From NCBI RefSeq assembly GCF_038446525.1, contig NZ_CP151792.1:558001-622000 (forward strand): 64,000 nt of DNA, in the 5' to 3' direction. The notes beneath the pieces were generated by a model. It did no database searches and was not told the DNA's origin. It saw only the letters and a program-made list of their open reading frames with translations. Shown piece after piece: positions 9,003 through 18,338 of this stretch. This DNA is from Methanolobus sp. ZRKC5 (GTDB taxonomy: Archaea; Halobacteriota; Methanosarcinia; Methanosarcinales; Methanosarcinaceae). A program made the translations under genes and the position numbers. Numbering within the stretch: position 1 is the stretch's first letter; each line of letters starts with the position of its first letter.

Positions 9003-9742
9003 GGCATTGTTAATTAAACATAGCTAGTTCTTTATTCCTATATTTCATCAAGAGCAAAACGGAGATTTTTAGCATTTCAAGACTTTTAGTATAACACTTT
9101 GACTTTCTCCTTAGTCTTGCCAGGAAATGCCTAAATATGCTGTTGTATCCTTCAACAGTATATGTTTCTGCTTTTGATCGAGTATGGATGTTTCTGGGGA
9201 CTAACTTGGCATATGCCCTCCAATAATCCGTCATTACTTCCCCAACCTCTTTTGTCTTTAACTTTTTCCAGAGTTTTTGTCCTGTTTTTGTTCCTCTGCT
9301 GCCAAAAGAGCAATCGATGAATTTCTTCCCATATCTATCAACAGCAATCCATATCCAGCAGTAGTTTTTTTATTCCCAATATAAGTATGCATCTCGTCCA
9401 ATTCCACAACAGAAATCTCATTTTCACTTTTTAGATCCTCTAATTCACTACCAAATTTTCGAATCCATTTTTGAACAGAAACATGACTAACGCCCAAAAA
9501 ACGTCCAATTGAACGAAATCCCAACCCCTCCAGATAGAGTTGTAAAGCCTGTCGCTTAACAGATACGGGGCTAGCGGTGGATTTTATATCTACTGAATAG
9601 TTGTATCCACAATCATGGCATTTGTAGCGTTGTCGACCATCAATCCTACCGTTCTTCTTATGACTGGAACTCTTACACTTTGGACAATTCATATATAAAA
9701 AGAGGCCATCATATTATATAACGATGTTTAATTACCAAAGCC
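9003..9742 (-). mobile_element. IS1-family insertion sequence, 740 bp
   Basis: The element is bounded by terminal inverted repeats of about 19 bp (GGCATTGTTAATTAAACAT on the left, with two mismatches to the right end) and by the 8-bp duplication AAATATTT. The size is typical of IS1. It carries a two-part transposase reading on the minus strand and lies immediately downstream of the helicase stop codon. Intact ends and duplication suggest a fairly recent insertion. Confidence 0.9.
9010..9692 (-). CDS. IS1-family transposase read through a -1 frameshift
   Basis: The first frame (9692 to 9258) starts MNCPKCKSSSHKKNGRIDGR with a CxxC zinc ribbon at residues 4-7 and C25/C28, then an HTH (FRSIGRFLGVSHVSVQKW), then ELDEMHTYIGNKK. 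At this point (about 9365-9373) the strand has seven A residues. A -1 slip there continues as NYCWIWIAVDRYGKKFIDCS and runs without stop to AMFN at 9010, giving the standard IS1 DDE domain of about 227 residues in total. Without the slip the frame ends after 144 residues. E. coli IS1 also joins InsA and InsB by a -1 slip at an A-tract, so a programmed event is plausible. A chance frameshift in a dead copy is the alternative. Confidence 0.85.
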
Positions 9743-9750
9743 AAATATTT
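9743..9750 (+). repeat. Target site duplication of IS1-like element (right)
   Basis: This is the exact second copy of AAATATTT, matching 8995-9002. Confidence 0.85.
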
Positions 9751-9846
9751 TTATAAATATTCAGCCCAAAATGTATTTTTCAAAACAATCAGTACTGCCA
9801 TAAAAAGAAAGGTTGAGCCCAAATAACGAGCTCAAAATAGTAAGTA

Positions 9847-10269
9847 TTATTCGACAACTTTAATGTTAAAAGTCAGTGCCTTGCCAGCGAGTGGATGATT
9901 CATGTCAAGTGTGATGGTTTCATCATTGACTTCAGTTATCTTTGCAGGCATCTGCTGACCGTCAGCAGTTCCTACCATTATCATCATTCCTTCGGTGATC
10001 TCTGCATCAGCCTGAAGTAGTGAACTTGGAACTGTCTGCATGAGAGCCGGATTTGCCTCGCCATAGGCTTCACAAGCCTCTACTCTGAACTTCTTCTCTT
10101 CCCCGACTTCCATACCTCTTACAGCTTCCTCGAAACCTGGTATGACCTGCCCTGCACCTACAGTAAATTCAAGAGGTTCGTCATGATTTTCAGAACTATC
10201 AAAAACAGTACCGTCATCAAGTGTGCCGGTATAGTCTATCTTTATTGTATCTCCGTCTTTTATTGCCAA
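9847..10269 (-). CDS. FKBP-type peptidyl-prolyl isomerase, SlyD-like
   Basis: The protein of about 140 residues catalyses cis-trans isomerisation of proline peptide bonds and probably acts as a folding helper in the cytoplasm. The FKBP start IKIDYTGTLDDGTVFDSS is followed by FTVGAGQVIPGFEEAVRGM, then an inserted IF/chaperone domain, then the closing strand DMNHPLAGKALTFNIKVVE, all typical of archaeal short FKBPs and SlyD. A TTG at 10269 gives the usual start LAIKDGDTIKIDY. The upstream extension to 10305 (MGTCFFINRVDI) has no family support. It is a single gene next to the IS1-like element. Confidence 0.9.
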   Translation of the reverse strand: MAIKDGDTIKIDYTGTLDDGTVFDSSENHDEPLEFTVGAGQVIPGFEEAVRGMEVGEEKKFRVEACEAYGEANPALMQTVPSSLLQADAEITEGMMIMVGTADGQQMPAKITEVNDETITLDMNHPLAGKALTFNIKVVE

Positions 10270-10825
10270 AATATCAACTCGGTTTATAAAAAAACAAGTT
10301 CCCACTCATTTTTAGCCATTTGACGGGGGGACATTACTTAGGTGTTTTGGTGATATCCATAATGTCATCTGCTCCATGAAAAGCTCTAAAATACCATAAA
10401 TTATGTGTACAGAATTCCGAAAATACCACTCGTTGTTGCTGACATCTTATTCAATTCTCGAATAGTATTAAAATTATTTTTGTAACTATTCAGCCTGGCA
10501 CGATTTGCCTATTGGTACTGATTTCATCGAAATAGAGATGTCTGCTCACTAACAATCTAACAATCAAAAAAGCAATCAATAGCAACAATCAAAATAAATG
10601 ATCCTAATGAAATTTACGTTTCAACTTTTTGTCAAGATTGTTATTGATAGCGTTTTTATCAGGCTGAATAGTTACTTATTTTTTACATTTAACCCTAATA
10701 TATCTGTAACTACTTGATATTAATTTCAAAGTTAACGGTGCAACATACATGTATATAGTTTAATAATATATATGCCACTGCGATATAAACAGGTGGATTT
10801 ATTCCATTTAATGTAGGTGATATAT
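10270..10825. other. Intergenic region with a MITE and chemoreceptor promoter
   Basis: Apart from the 194-bp MITE at 10482-10675, this 550-bp stretch is AT-rich and shows no coding frame. The part after 10700 must hold the promoter of the chemoreceptor gene; TATA-like strings such as GTTTAATAATATATATG lie at about 10757-10773. Confidence 0.5.
10482..10675. mobile_element. MITE copy 1 (194 bp, subfamily A)
   Basis: A non-coding element that begins GTAACTATTCAGCCTGGCAC and ends with the inverse, AGGCTGAATAGTTAC. It is flanked by an exact 8-bp duplication, TTATTTTT (10474-10481 and 10676-10683). The inside also holds an imperfect inverted repeat based on GATTGTTATTGATAGC. It is essentially identical to copy 4 (63061-63254) and about 89% identical to copies 2 and 3. 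It shares its terminal 15 bp and target duplication length with the IS66-like element at 53599-55220. Confidence 0.93.
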
Positions 10826-12640
10826 TTGAATATACTTGAAAAATTAAACGACATCGGAATGTCAAAAAAACTACTCGGAAGTTATGCATTACTCATTATT
10901 TTTATGCTGCTGGTCGGTTATACAGGATACAGTGGAATTTCAATTGTTAATGAACATTTGGATGAAGTCTTATCAGAGCATGTTGTTTCTGCAGATTCTG
11001 TAATGGAAATGGATCTATCATTATGGATGGCAAGAGATGCAGGCGCATCATATGCATTAGGCGAATCAACCGCAAAAGATGATTTTGTAGAGGCCACACA
11101 AACTTTTGATGAACACACAGGAACTCTGAGTGCATTAAATCTGGACGAAGAGGAAACACAGGATCTGGAAAACATAGTTGCTCTTAGAAATGATTTTGAA
11201 ACTGCCGGACTTACTTTTTTCAAAACTGTAGATGAAGCAGGAATGAGCGAAACCGACATTCGTGTTTCAAATGCCATGGAAAACTATGATGCTGCCGGAG
11301 TAAAGCTTAGTGCAGCTCTTACTGAATTTGAAGAAATGCAAGCCGTGGAAATGGCACAGGCTGAAGTTGAATCAGAGGCAGCATATGCTAGTGCAGTAAG
11401 ATCCATTTTTGGCCTTATTATAATATCTGCTATTCTCGGTTTAGTCATAGGTGTCACTATCTCCAGGTCCATAACGACACGACTGAATGGTTTACTCGAC
11501 GTATCTAACAAGATATCTAATGGTGACCTAACAACAAATATCACTGATACATCTAAAGATGAAATTGGGCAGTTATCCGATTCAGTAGGAATTATGGTCA
11601 GTAATTTGAAATCACTTGTTGGCGAAGTTAAAGAAAGTTCAAAGACTCTTTCGTTCACATCACAGGAAATGGCAGCATCTTCTGAAGAGATATCCGCTAG
11701 CACAACCCAGATATCAACTGCAGTTTCCCAAATTTCAGAGGGAGCTTTGATGCAGTCAAGTAAAATAGAAGACGTTTCCGAAACAATAAGCGATATGAGT
11801 ATAAGTGTACAGGATATCGCTACAAATTCACAAAAAGCAGCTGAGAGTGCAGTTGAATCGAACGACCTGATCCAGAGTCTTGGAGATGTGGCACACGAAC
11901 TTATTCTCAAAATGGACCACATTAAATCTGCTTCAAATGAATCATCTGGTATGATTGATGAACTTAATGAAAAGTCCTCGAGAATTGGAGAGATTGTAAG
12001 CTTTATAACACAAATTGCAGATCAGACGAACCTTCTTGCACTAAATGCAGCCATCGAAGCTGCACGAGCAGGTGAACATGGTCGTGGATTTGCAGTCGTA
12101 GCAGATGAAGTACGCAAACTGGCAGAGGAATCTGCAACATCAGCCAAGCAGATATCAGGTTTGATCGAGGAAATGCAGGAAGGTACTGGAAATGCGGTTG
12201 AATCCATGAAAAAAGGTGGAATAGAAGTTGCAAATGGATCAGAATCCCTTGAAAAAGCAGTGTCTTTGGTTGAAAAAGTGGTTGAATCCGGAAAGCAAAT
12301 AACAGATATGGTCAGTGACATTGCGGCTGCTTCAGAAGAGCAGGCAGCATCCATAGAAGAAACAACTGCTTCTATTGAAGAAGTATCTGCAGTTGCAGAG
12401 CAATCTGCTGCCGGAACCCAGGAGACAATGGCATCTGTAGAAGAACAGACAGCCTCCATGGAAGGACTGGCTCACTCATCCCAGAGCCTGGCAGAAATGG
12501 CGGAACGTTTGCTAGTTGTTGTATCAAAGTTCAAGCTGGACGAAGATGTAGAAACTTTAGTTAAAAACCCTTCTCCCATGGCAAAAATCGCAGATTTTGA
12601 ACCTGAAAATAAGCAAGGTCCCTCCATTGCCGCCATATAA
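10826..12640 (+). CDS. Methyl-accepting chemotaxis protein
   Basis: The chemoreceptor has about 604 residues and a standard layout. A first transmembrane helix ([20 protein letters not shown]) is followed by an extracellular four-helix bundle of about 150 residues rich in Asp and Glu. A second helix ([20 protein letters not shown]), a HAMP domain ([20 protein letters not shown]) and a long signalling coiled coil follow. The signalling tip is [20 protein letters not shown] with [19 protein letters not shown], the site that binds CheA and CheW. The ligand is unknown. AGGTGA at 10815-10820 is a good ribosome binding site for the TTG at 10826; GTG 10817 is an alternative. No other chemotaxis gene is in the window. 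Confidence 0.93.
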   Translation: MNILEKLNDIGMSKKLLGSYALLIIFMLLVGYTGYSGISIVNEHLDEVLSEHVVSADSVMEMDLSLWMARDAGASYALGESTAKDDFVEATQTFDEHTGTLSALNLDEEETQDLENIVALRNDFETAGLTFFKTVDEAGMSETDIRVSNAMENYDAAGVKLSAALTEFEEMQAVEMAQAEVESEAAYASAVRSIFGLIIISAILGLVIGVTISRSITTRLNGLLDVSNKISNGDLTTNITDTSKDEIGQLSDSVGIMVSNLKSLVGEVKESSKTLSFTSQEMAASSEEISASTTQISTAVSQISEGALMQSSKIEDVSETISDMSISVQDIATNSQKAAESAVESNDLIQSLGDVAHELILKMDHIKSASNESSGMIDELNEKSSRIGEIVSFITQIADQTNLLALNAAIEAARAGEHGRGFAVVADEVRKLAEESATSAKQISGLIEEMQEGTGNAVESMKKGGIEVANGSESLEKAVSLVEKVVESGKQITDMVSDIAAASEEQAASIEETTASIEEVSAVAEQSAAGTQETMASVEEQTASMEGLAHSSQSLAEMAERLLVVVSKFKLDEDVETLVKNPSPMAKIADFEPENKQGPSIAAI

Positions 12641-12677
12641 GAAAGAAAATTAGAGAAGAATAGACTATTAAGCACTT

Positions 12678-12703
12678 GCAGCTCTCCCAAAGAGCTGCTT
12701 TTT
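12678..12703 (+). terminator. Hairpin terminator after the chemoreceptor gene
   Basis: A perfect 8-bp stem GCAGCTCT/AGAGCTGC with loop CCCAA is followed by a run of T, about 40 bp after the stop codon. Confidence 0.75.
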
Positions 12704-12758
12704 ATTTATACCCACTTTTTCTAAAAATAATCTATTTTGTCAGTCAAAACTAATTTTA

Positions 12759-13833
12759 TAGTTATTAACCAAACTATTAATACTAATTGAGTATAACAAT
12801 ACTGTATGGCTAAACCCGAACAAATTCCGATAAAGCATCATCTTTCATCAGAAGAATTGCTTAAACATATTAAGTCATTAGAGAAAGACACACGAGTTCT
12901 ACAACGTTTATATTTTGTTAAACATCGTTATGAAGGAGCTTCTGTTAATGAAGCAGCTAAACTTGTAGGGATATCAAAACCCGTTGCATATCAATGGCAA
13001 GAGCGGTGGAATCAAGACGGATATGAAGGATTAAAGCCTAGGTTTTCAGGAGGATGTCCTTCCAAACTCACTGATGATCAAAAAGAAAAACTAAGGGACA
13101 TGTTACATGAAAGAGATGATTGGTCTACAAAAGAAGTTCAGGAACTCATTTATAATGAATTTAAGGTTCAATACACCATTAAGCAAATACTAGTGATCTT
13201 GAAGAAGTTTGGCATGCATCATGCCAAACCATATGCGCATGATTATCGAAGACCACAAAATGCAGAAGATTGTTTAAAAAAAACTTACCGTTAATCGATG
13301 ATGATTGCGTTATCGGATTTCTTGATGAATCATCTCCCCAAACAACATCAAATACGGTTCGTTTATGGTCTTTCAATAAACCTGCCATCTTCAAAAACAC
13401 AACCAGGATAAAAGCAAACTCCTTCGGTTTTTATGCATTGAATGGTAATTCTGTTATTGATTTCAAAGAACATTCAACCAAGGAGGATGTATGTTCGTTT
13501 TTATCAGCTGTTAAAAACAATAACATGGGAGAGAGAATCGTAATTATTCTCGACAATTTTAGATCACATCGAGCAAAATATACAGTGGAATTTGCACAGG
13601 CAAATGATATTGAATTGGTCTATTTACCTCCATATTCACCCGACTTGAATCCAATCGAATTCATCTGGAAAAGTGTCAAAAGAATTATTTCTCGCAATTT
13701 TGTGAAAGATCTGGATCATATGAAAAATCTGATTGCTGAGGCGTTTATTGATTGTTCATCAAAGATTAGCTTCGCAAGAAAATGGATTGAGACATTTCTG
13801 GATGATAAGTTAAAAATGTTAAGTTAGTAACTA
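12759..13833 (+). mobile_element. IS630-family insertion sequence, about 1.07 kb
   Basis: The ends carry inverted repeats: TAGTTATTAAC on the left and TAGTTACTAAC (read inward) on the right. Each is next to a TA dinucleotide, the target duplicated by the IS630/Tc1-mariner group. The inside encodes a two-frame transposase of this family. End positions are good to within a few bases. Confidence 0.85.
12806..13827 (+). CDS. IS630-family transposase read through a -1 frameshift
   Basis: The first frame (12806-13294) encodes an HTH region, with EAAKLVGISKPVAYQWQERW and the linker GGCPSKLTDDQKEKL. The second frame runs to 13827 and encodes the DDE part: GFLDESSPQ, IILDNFRSHRA and LPPYSPDLNPIEFIWK, giving the Asp-Asp-Glu triad. 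The frames meet at a run of eight A residues near 13276-13283. A -1 slip there gives EDCLKKNLPLIDDDCVIGFL, the expected continuous protein of about 339 residues. Frameshifting at this spot is known for several IS630 elements. Otherwise the element is a dead copy with a single indel. Confidence 0.87.
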
Positions 13834-14048
13834 TAAGTACATATTTTTCATGTAAAACCTTACGTATCAAACATTTTTCCCTTAAAATTAATGCCCTTAT
13901 GCCATACCTGTAGATAATTTATTGATATGGCCTTCATTTTCGCCAGAATAGTATTATATCGCCAAATTATCCAATCCCCGGTAACCAGAATTAGAAAAAA
14001 TTCATACTAATAAAGGACATAATACTATCAAAAAAGATAAAAAAAATA

Positions 14049-15198
14049 GAGAGGATTTCGATATTCCCTCATTTTAGATCATTAAAGTATTCAAACTCAA
14101 TTATATCCTCTCATTTTTTATCATTTTGTTTATTTCTCTTCATTAATCCTTATTTTTAGTATAGCTCCCGCTATCCTAAATTACTCCTTTGGTTTTTAGT
14201 GTCCTCAATTGATGCAGATTAAAACAAAAAGCTGTCATCAACATTTTTGCATTCACTCTTTCTACAGTTGTAACAAGAACCTTTCTGGTTTTAAATATTT
14301 CTTTTGTCACTGCATACACTCTTTCGCAAGGGACTCTTTTCACACTTATTCTTTCATTTCTGAGGATATCCATTATTCCTAAAGGATGTCCTCTTACAGC
14401 TCGTTGCATTGTTGCTGCAAAACCTTTTGCTATTGCTCCAAAATATCCTTTATCTCTATACACCACTTCACCCTTTTCAGACAGATCAACCTGTGAATCG
14501 TGAAGTGATGCAGTTGTTGTCTCAAATCTTCTGATTAGTTCATAATCCTTATCAATAATTGTATGAAGTTTGTATCCAAAGTGAGATTTACCATTTTTCT
14601 TAGTCCAGGTTCCATCTTTGCTTCTTCTTGTTTTCGCATCTTTTCCTCTGAGTACATCTGCTTTTGCATGTCCTGGATCTGAGTGAATAAAAGTTGCATC
14701 CTGGATCATTCCTTTTTTAATCTTCAAACCAAGAGCATCAAGCTGATTCTGCATTTCATCCCACACCGCTTTTTCTTTACCATTGTCGATAATTCTCTTC
14801 CTGAATGACCAGACAGTTGTACTGTCTGGTACATATTCAGGAAATCCCAGGAATTTCCTAAAGGATATCCTGTCAATACACTGCTTTTCAAGCTCAGCAT
14901 CAGAAAGACCATGCCATTGTTGCAGAACAAGCATCTTGAACATTACAATAACATCAGCTTCAGGCCGTCCGCCTGAAGCTGTTCTGTTTATGTACATTGA
15001 CTCCAGAATAGGGCGAAAAGGCTTCCAATCTACTAAATATTCAATTTCAGCAAGCTTATCTCCGACAGATTGGAGACGCTTATATTCTTCATTTAAGGCA
15101 AAATCAGTAAAAGAATCCATAATAGTAAATTTGCTTTGCTATTATTTAAATTTTATTAAATTGTATGAGTATTGATGGTAGTTTATCGAAATCCTCTG
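14049..15198 (-). mobile_element. IS5-family insertion sequence, about 1.15 kb
   Basis: The ends share AGAGGATTTCGATA as an inverted repeat (14050-14063 and 15184-15197), and TA lies outside each end. A full transposase gene is inside. The right end stops only 4 bp before the stop codon of the MtaA-like gene, so the element sits directly downstream of the methyltransferase island. Confidence 0.85.
14176..15120 (-). CDS. IS5-family transposase, intact
   Basis: The protein of 314 residues has the N-terminal region of IS5 transposases (GGRPEADVIVMFKMLVLQQW, with the SDAELEKQCIDRISFRKFLG segment). The DDE residues are IQDATFIHSD, EVVYRDKGYFG and a C-terminal ERVYAVTKEIFKTRKV segment (Y-x2-R-x3-E-like). 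No frameshift or stop is present, so the element may be active. The start MDSFTDFALNEEYKRL is typical of this group. Confidence 0.92.
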   Translation of the reverse strand: MDSFTDFALNEEYKRLQSVGDKLAEIEYLVDWKPFRPILESMYINRTASGGRPEADVIVMFKMLVLQQWHGLSDAELEKQCIDRISFRKFLGFPEYVPDSTTVWSFRKRIIDNGKEKAVWDEMQNQLDALGLKIKKGMIQDATFIHSDPGHAKADVLRGKDAKTRRSKDGTWTKKNGKSHFGYKLHTIIDKDYELIRRFETTTASLHDSQVDLSEKGEVVYRDKGYFGAIAKGFAATMQRAVRGHPLGIMDILRNERISVKRVPCERVYAVTKEIFKTRKVLVTTVERVNAKMLMTAFCFNLHQLRTLKTKGVI

Positions 15199-15202
15199 TA
15201 GT

Positions 15203-16267
15203 CTAAACCACATATTTCAATGTGATGACTCGGGCCATTTTTTCAATATATTCATCCCTTGCCTTGACCATAGCCAGAAGATTCCTCAAAGGCATTTCAG
15301 GAGCTATACCACAGCCAGGAGCAAGTACATCAATATTTGTATCCAAGCATTGGAACGCCTCTTTTCTAACATCTTCTGGTGTCTTTGCATACAGAGTGTC
15401 TGATGTAGAAATATTTCCAATTATTGCTGTATTGTTTCTGTGTGCATAATCAATCACATATTTAAGATCCTTCACATTTTCTTCGATGCTTATAGCACTA
15501 AAACCACACTCAAGTATGTCTGGTATAATACTATCCACTTCCCCACATATGTGAAGTATACTGTGACCTCTTATGCTTTTATTGAACCTGATCAATGCAG
15601 GTTTTATAATTTGCCTGAATGCATCAGGACCTATCAGCTTCGGAGAAGACAGAGCATCTGCGATCACCACTGCATCTGCACCTGAAAGAAGATAGGCATT
15701 GGCACAAATTATGCAGGTATCGATGCATTTTTCGATGATTGTTTTTGCAATTTCAGGTTTCTTTAAAGTCAGCTTCAGAAACAATTTCATCCCGCAAAGA
15801 TAAGAAGCAAGATCAGCAGGACCTTCAATACCTGCAACTAAAGGCACCTGTAATCCCGAATCGTTCTTGAGAAGGGAAATTGCATCCATTACAACAGCTA
15901 TTCTTCCCCGTTCCAGCAGATCAGCGGGTATCTCAAACTCTTCAGGACTTTTCTCAAATGGATGGGTGAGCACTGCTGGTGTTCTTGCCTTTGTGCCTGG
16001 ATCTATCTGACAGCCAAGTGCCTCGCCAATCACCGTCACATCAAATGGAATACGTATGACCTCTAACTTTGCATCCGTGTGTAAGGAAGCTGCTAGTTTT
16101 GCCATTTGTTCCGGATTCCTGTCGGCTTCAGGCCTACAAGCCCCGGAAATGTCCATCAGGTCAAGTATTCCTGCTGTTGTGACCGTGCCTACAAGAGGAG
16201 TATCAACTTTTTTTCCATCAAGTATATCCTGGAATTTTTTTGAGATATTTGATGTTGATTTGCTAAT
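15203..16267 (-). CDS. MtaA/MtbA-like methylcobamide:CoM methyltransferase, AUU start
   Basis: The protein belongs to the uroporphyrinogen decarboxylase (URO-D) fold family and probably moves methyl from a corrinoid protein to coenzyme M. The zinc site is visible as HICGE, with the second Cys in LAPGCGIAPEMP. From the first ATG (16156) the protein has 317 residues and lacks the conserved N-terminal strand. That strand is present upstream in frame (KKFQDILDGKKVDTPLVGTV), but no ATG, GTG or TTG precedes it back to a TAG near 16318. A GGAGG ribosome binding site at 16275-16279 sits 7 nt before an ATT at 16267, which I take as the start (354 codons). It is the last gene of the island and may complete methyl transfer for it. 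Confidence 0.8.
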   Translation of the reverse strand: MSKSTSNISKKFQDILDGKKVDTPLVGTVTTAGILDLMDISGACRPEADRNPEQMAKLAASLHTDAKLEVIRIPFDVTVIGEALGCQIDPGTKARTPAVLTHPFEKSPEEFEIPADLLERGRIAVVMDAISLLKNDSGLQVPLVAGIEGPADLASYLCGMKLFLKLTLKKPEIAKTIIEKCIDTCIICANAYLLSGADAVVIADALSSPKLIGPDAFRQIIKPALIRFNKSIRGHSILHICGEVDSIIPDILECGFSAISIEENVKDLKYVIDYAHRNNTAIIGNISTSDTLYAKTPEDVRKEAFQCLDTNIDVLAPGCGIAPEMPLRNLLAMVKARDEYIEKMARVITLKYVV

Positions 16268-16360
16268 ATAACACCCTCCTTTTAAGCCACATGTAATTCC
16301 GGAATCTGCCTTGTGATCCTAAATGATGTTCTTATGTTCTTCACTTTAATAATGATATGG

Positions 16361-16675
16361 TCATAGGAACTCGATACTGACGCTTCCTGAATCTTTGGCA
16401 AGGTTGCCCGACATGAAACTTGCTTCGATGCAACAGACATGCATCACTGCACAGGGTACAAGACATGTAGAAGAACACCTGGCCTCTTTAGCCTTTTCCA
16501 TTATAAGATTATCTTTTATATCAAAAAGATCCATCATATCTACTTCCAGATGAGATGTCTTTTTGATTTTCTCACATTGAGTATCAATGTCCACAATTAT
16601 CTTTTTACCATCCTTTCTCCCCTTGATGATATGGGTGAATCCGCATATCTTGGAATTGACTTTCACTTCTGTCAT
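16361..16675 (-). CDS. Small Cys-rich protein of the methyltransferase island
   Basis: The protein has 104 residues: MTEVKVNSKICGFTHIIKGR at the start, then a basic and acidic mid part, then a Cys cluster (ARCSSTCLVPCAVMHVCCIE, six Cys within about 20 residues) and a final strand SVSIEFL. The Cys cluster suggests metal or Fe-S binding, or redox handling, but this is inference. I recall similar small proteins next to corrinoid methyltransferase genes in methanogens and acetogens. I cannot name the family with certainty. It lies 15 bp downstream of the activase gene and upstream of the MtaA-like gene, so it belongs to the same operon. Confidence 0.7.
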   Translation of the reverse strand: MTEVKVNSKICGFTHIIKGRKDGKKIIVDIDTQCEKIKKTSHLEVDMMDLFDIKDNLIMEKAKEARCSSTCLVPCAVMHVCCIEASFMSGNLAKDSGSVSIEFL

Positions 16676-16690
16676 TGAGATTCTCCTGGT

Positions 16691-18337
16691 TTATGCCGAA
16701 AGACCTGAAAGTGGTCTTTCGTCCATTATCTTTATTTCCTTGTAGTCAATTGCATGTACCGGACACGCATTTACACATCTCTTGCACGCCGTTCCCAGAC
16801 ATTTCAGGGTATTGTACTCTGCAAAGAGAGCATCATCAGCTTTTATAAATATTGCTTGTTCAGGACATTCTTTTTCACATCTGTGGCACATTATGCATCC
16901 AACCGCCAGTTCTTCAAGAGTGACACCTATGTCCTCTATCACTTCTACCCGACCTGTACCCGTCTCACTGATATCTTTCCGGACTCTTTTCTCAATGACC
17001 GGATCTTCAACGGGATCTGGCAGTTTAGGCAATTTATATACCTTCAAAAGTTTCCGGTATATTTCCATGGACATACCCTCTGTCCAGTATCCTAATTCAC
17101 ATACGTAAAACTTTTTGAAGGTGTCACTGGTTGCCATCATAAGATGATCCGCCTTTATATTTTCTGCTAATTTTATCAACAAATCAAGTTTCACCTTTTC
17201 AAGAACTATATCCCTTGCAAGGGACAAGGACGTGTTTCCAAATTGCACTGTTTTCTTTGTAAAATCCGGACATGATCCTATATTTCTTGCTTTGATAGGA
17301 TCAACATAGGTCCCGGAAGCACCGCTCATATACATGGTTTCAAGGTCTTCATAGGCAATCCCGGATTCATGTATCAGGGTCAACTGAGAAGCCCTTATAG
17401 CACCTATTGCTTTACCTGCTTCTATTATATCCTTTTCTGAAACCTCAATATCGTCACCCAGTATGATCTTCCCGTACTTTAGTTTAGGTGGACTGATTAT
17501 AATCCCTGTTTCGATTGCAAGAGACAATATGGAAATAAGACCGGTGCCTGTGATGCCATCAGGTACGGTATCCGATCCTTCAAGTATCATCCCACTTATC
17601 GGATCTATAAGATGTCCTTTTACAGTTTCCATGTTCTCATCCAGTACAGATATTCTCCAGAAACCATTTTCCAGATTAACATCTGTGATCGCTCCCGGAG
17701 CTGCAAGCATGCCACAACCTATACCCTGTCCTTCTATGGCAGGTCCGGCTGCAGCACTCCCTGTGATGATTCGGCTGCCTATCTTTATGGCCATCTCCGC
17801 GTTCGTTCCATAATCTGTTACAAGAGTTGGTTCTTCCTGTTCGAGAAAATCAGTCTCCACCATCATGGCAAGTGCGTCAGCACCGATCTCATGCTCAATA
17901 GCAGGCGGAACGATAATCTCACAATTCTCAAGGTTTAAAGTTCCATGGAATATATCCATGGCCGGGAATATCCGGCCATCACGTCTTACGTTATCTATGC
18001 CCAGTCTTTTTCGCATGTTTTCCCCTGCATAGGCCAGATCGCGTATCTCCGAATTCTGGAAAAGGGAGAGTTGTATCGGGTTACCACAGACAGCCATCTT
18101 TAATATCTGCGATGGATCTACATTGAATCCGTCAATCATTTTCCCGACAGCATCTATGATGATATTGTGTGCCACATCTTCTCCGATAGATATGGCAAAG
18201 TCAAGATGATCCGTCACATTCCCACCTGGCAACGGATGCTTCATTGTCATTGAAGTCTTAACAATTTCCTTTGTTTCTAGGTCTATCAATTGCGCCCTAA
18301 AGCCGCTGGTTCCCACATCTAATGCTATTCCGTACAT
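16691..18337 (-). CDS. RamA-like corrinoid protein reductive activase
   Basis: The 548-residue protein is an ATP-dependent reductive activator of corrinoid proteins (RACE/RamA type). It returns oxidised Co(II) to the active Co(I) state. An ASKHA-type ATPase fold starts at YGIALDVGTSGFRAQLID and includes TDYGTNAEMAIKIG and GSAAAGPAIEGQGIGCGM. The C-terminus has two ferredoxin-type clusters: CIMCHRCEKECP (about residues 480-491) and CLGTACKRCVNACP (about 510-523). C-terminal clusters are the mark of archaeal RamA; bacterial RACE proteins carry an N-terminal 2Fe-2S domain. The start codon lies one base after the stop of the upstream methyltransferase gene, so the two are probably co-translated. 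It could serve both corrinoid proteins of this window. Confidence 0.93.
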   Translation of the reverse strand: MYGIALDVGTSGFRAQLIDLETKEIVKTSMTMKHPLPGGNVTDHLDFAISIGEDVAHNIIIDAVGKMIDGFNVDPSQILKMAVCGNPIQLSLFQNSEIRDLAYAGENMRKRLGIDNVRRDGRIFPAMDIFHGTLNLENCEIIVPPAIEHEIGADALAMMVETDFLEQEEPTLVTDYGTNAEMAIKIGSRIITGSAAAGPAIEGQGIGCGMLAAPGAITDVNLENGFWRISVLDENMETVKGHLIDPISGMILEGSDTVPDGITGTGLISILSLAIETGIIISPPKLKYGKIILGDDIEVSEKDIIEAGKAIGAIRASQLTLIHESGIAYEDLETMYMSGASGTYVDPIKARNIGSCPDFTKKTVQFGNTSLSLARDIVLEKVKLDLLIKLAENIKADHLMMATSDTFKKFYVCELGYWTEGMSMEIYRKLLKVYKLPKLPDPVEDPVIEKRVRKDISETGTGRVEVIEDIGVTLEELAVGCIMCHRCEKECPEQAIFIKADDALFAEYNTLKCLGTACKRCVNACPVHAIDYKEIKIMDERPLSGLSA

Positions 18338-18338
18338 T

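Noticed and set aside
16310-16325. In-frame TAG upstream of the MtaA-like gene as a pyrrolysine codon
   Set aside because: Upstream of this TAG the frame reaches a TAA within eight codons and no start codon is available, so read-through would not give a longer protein.
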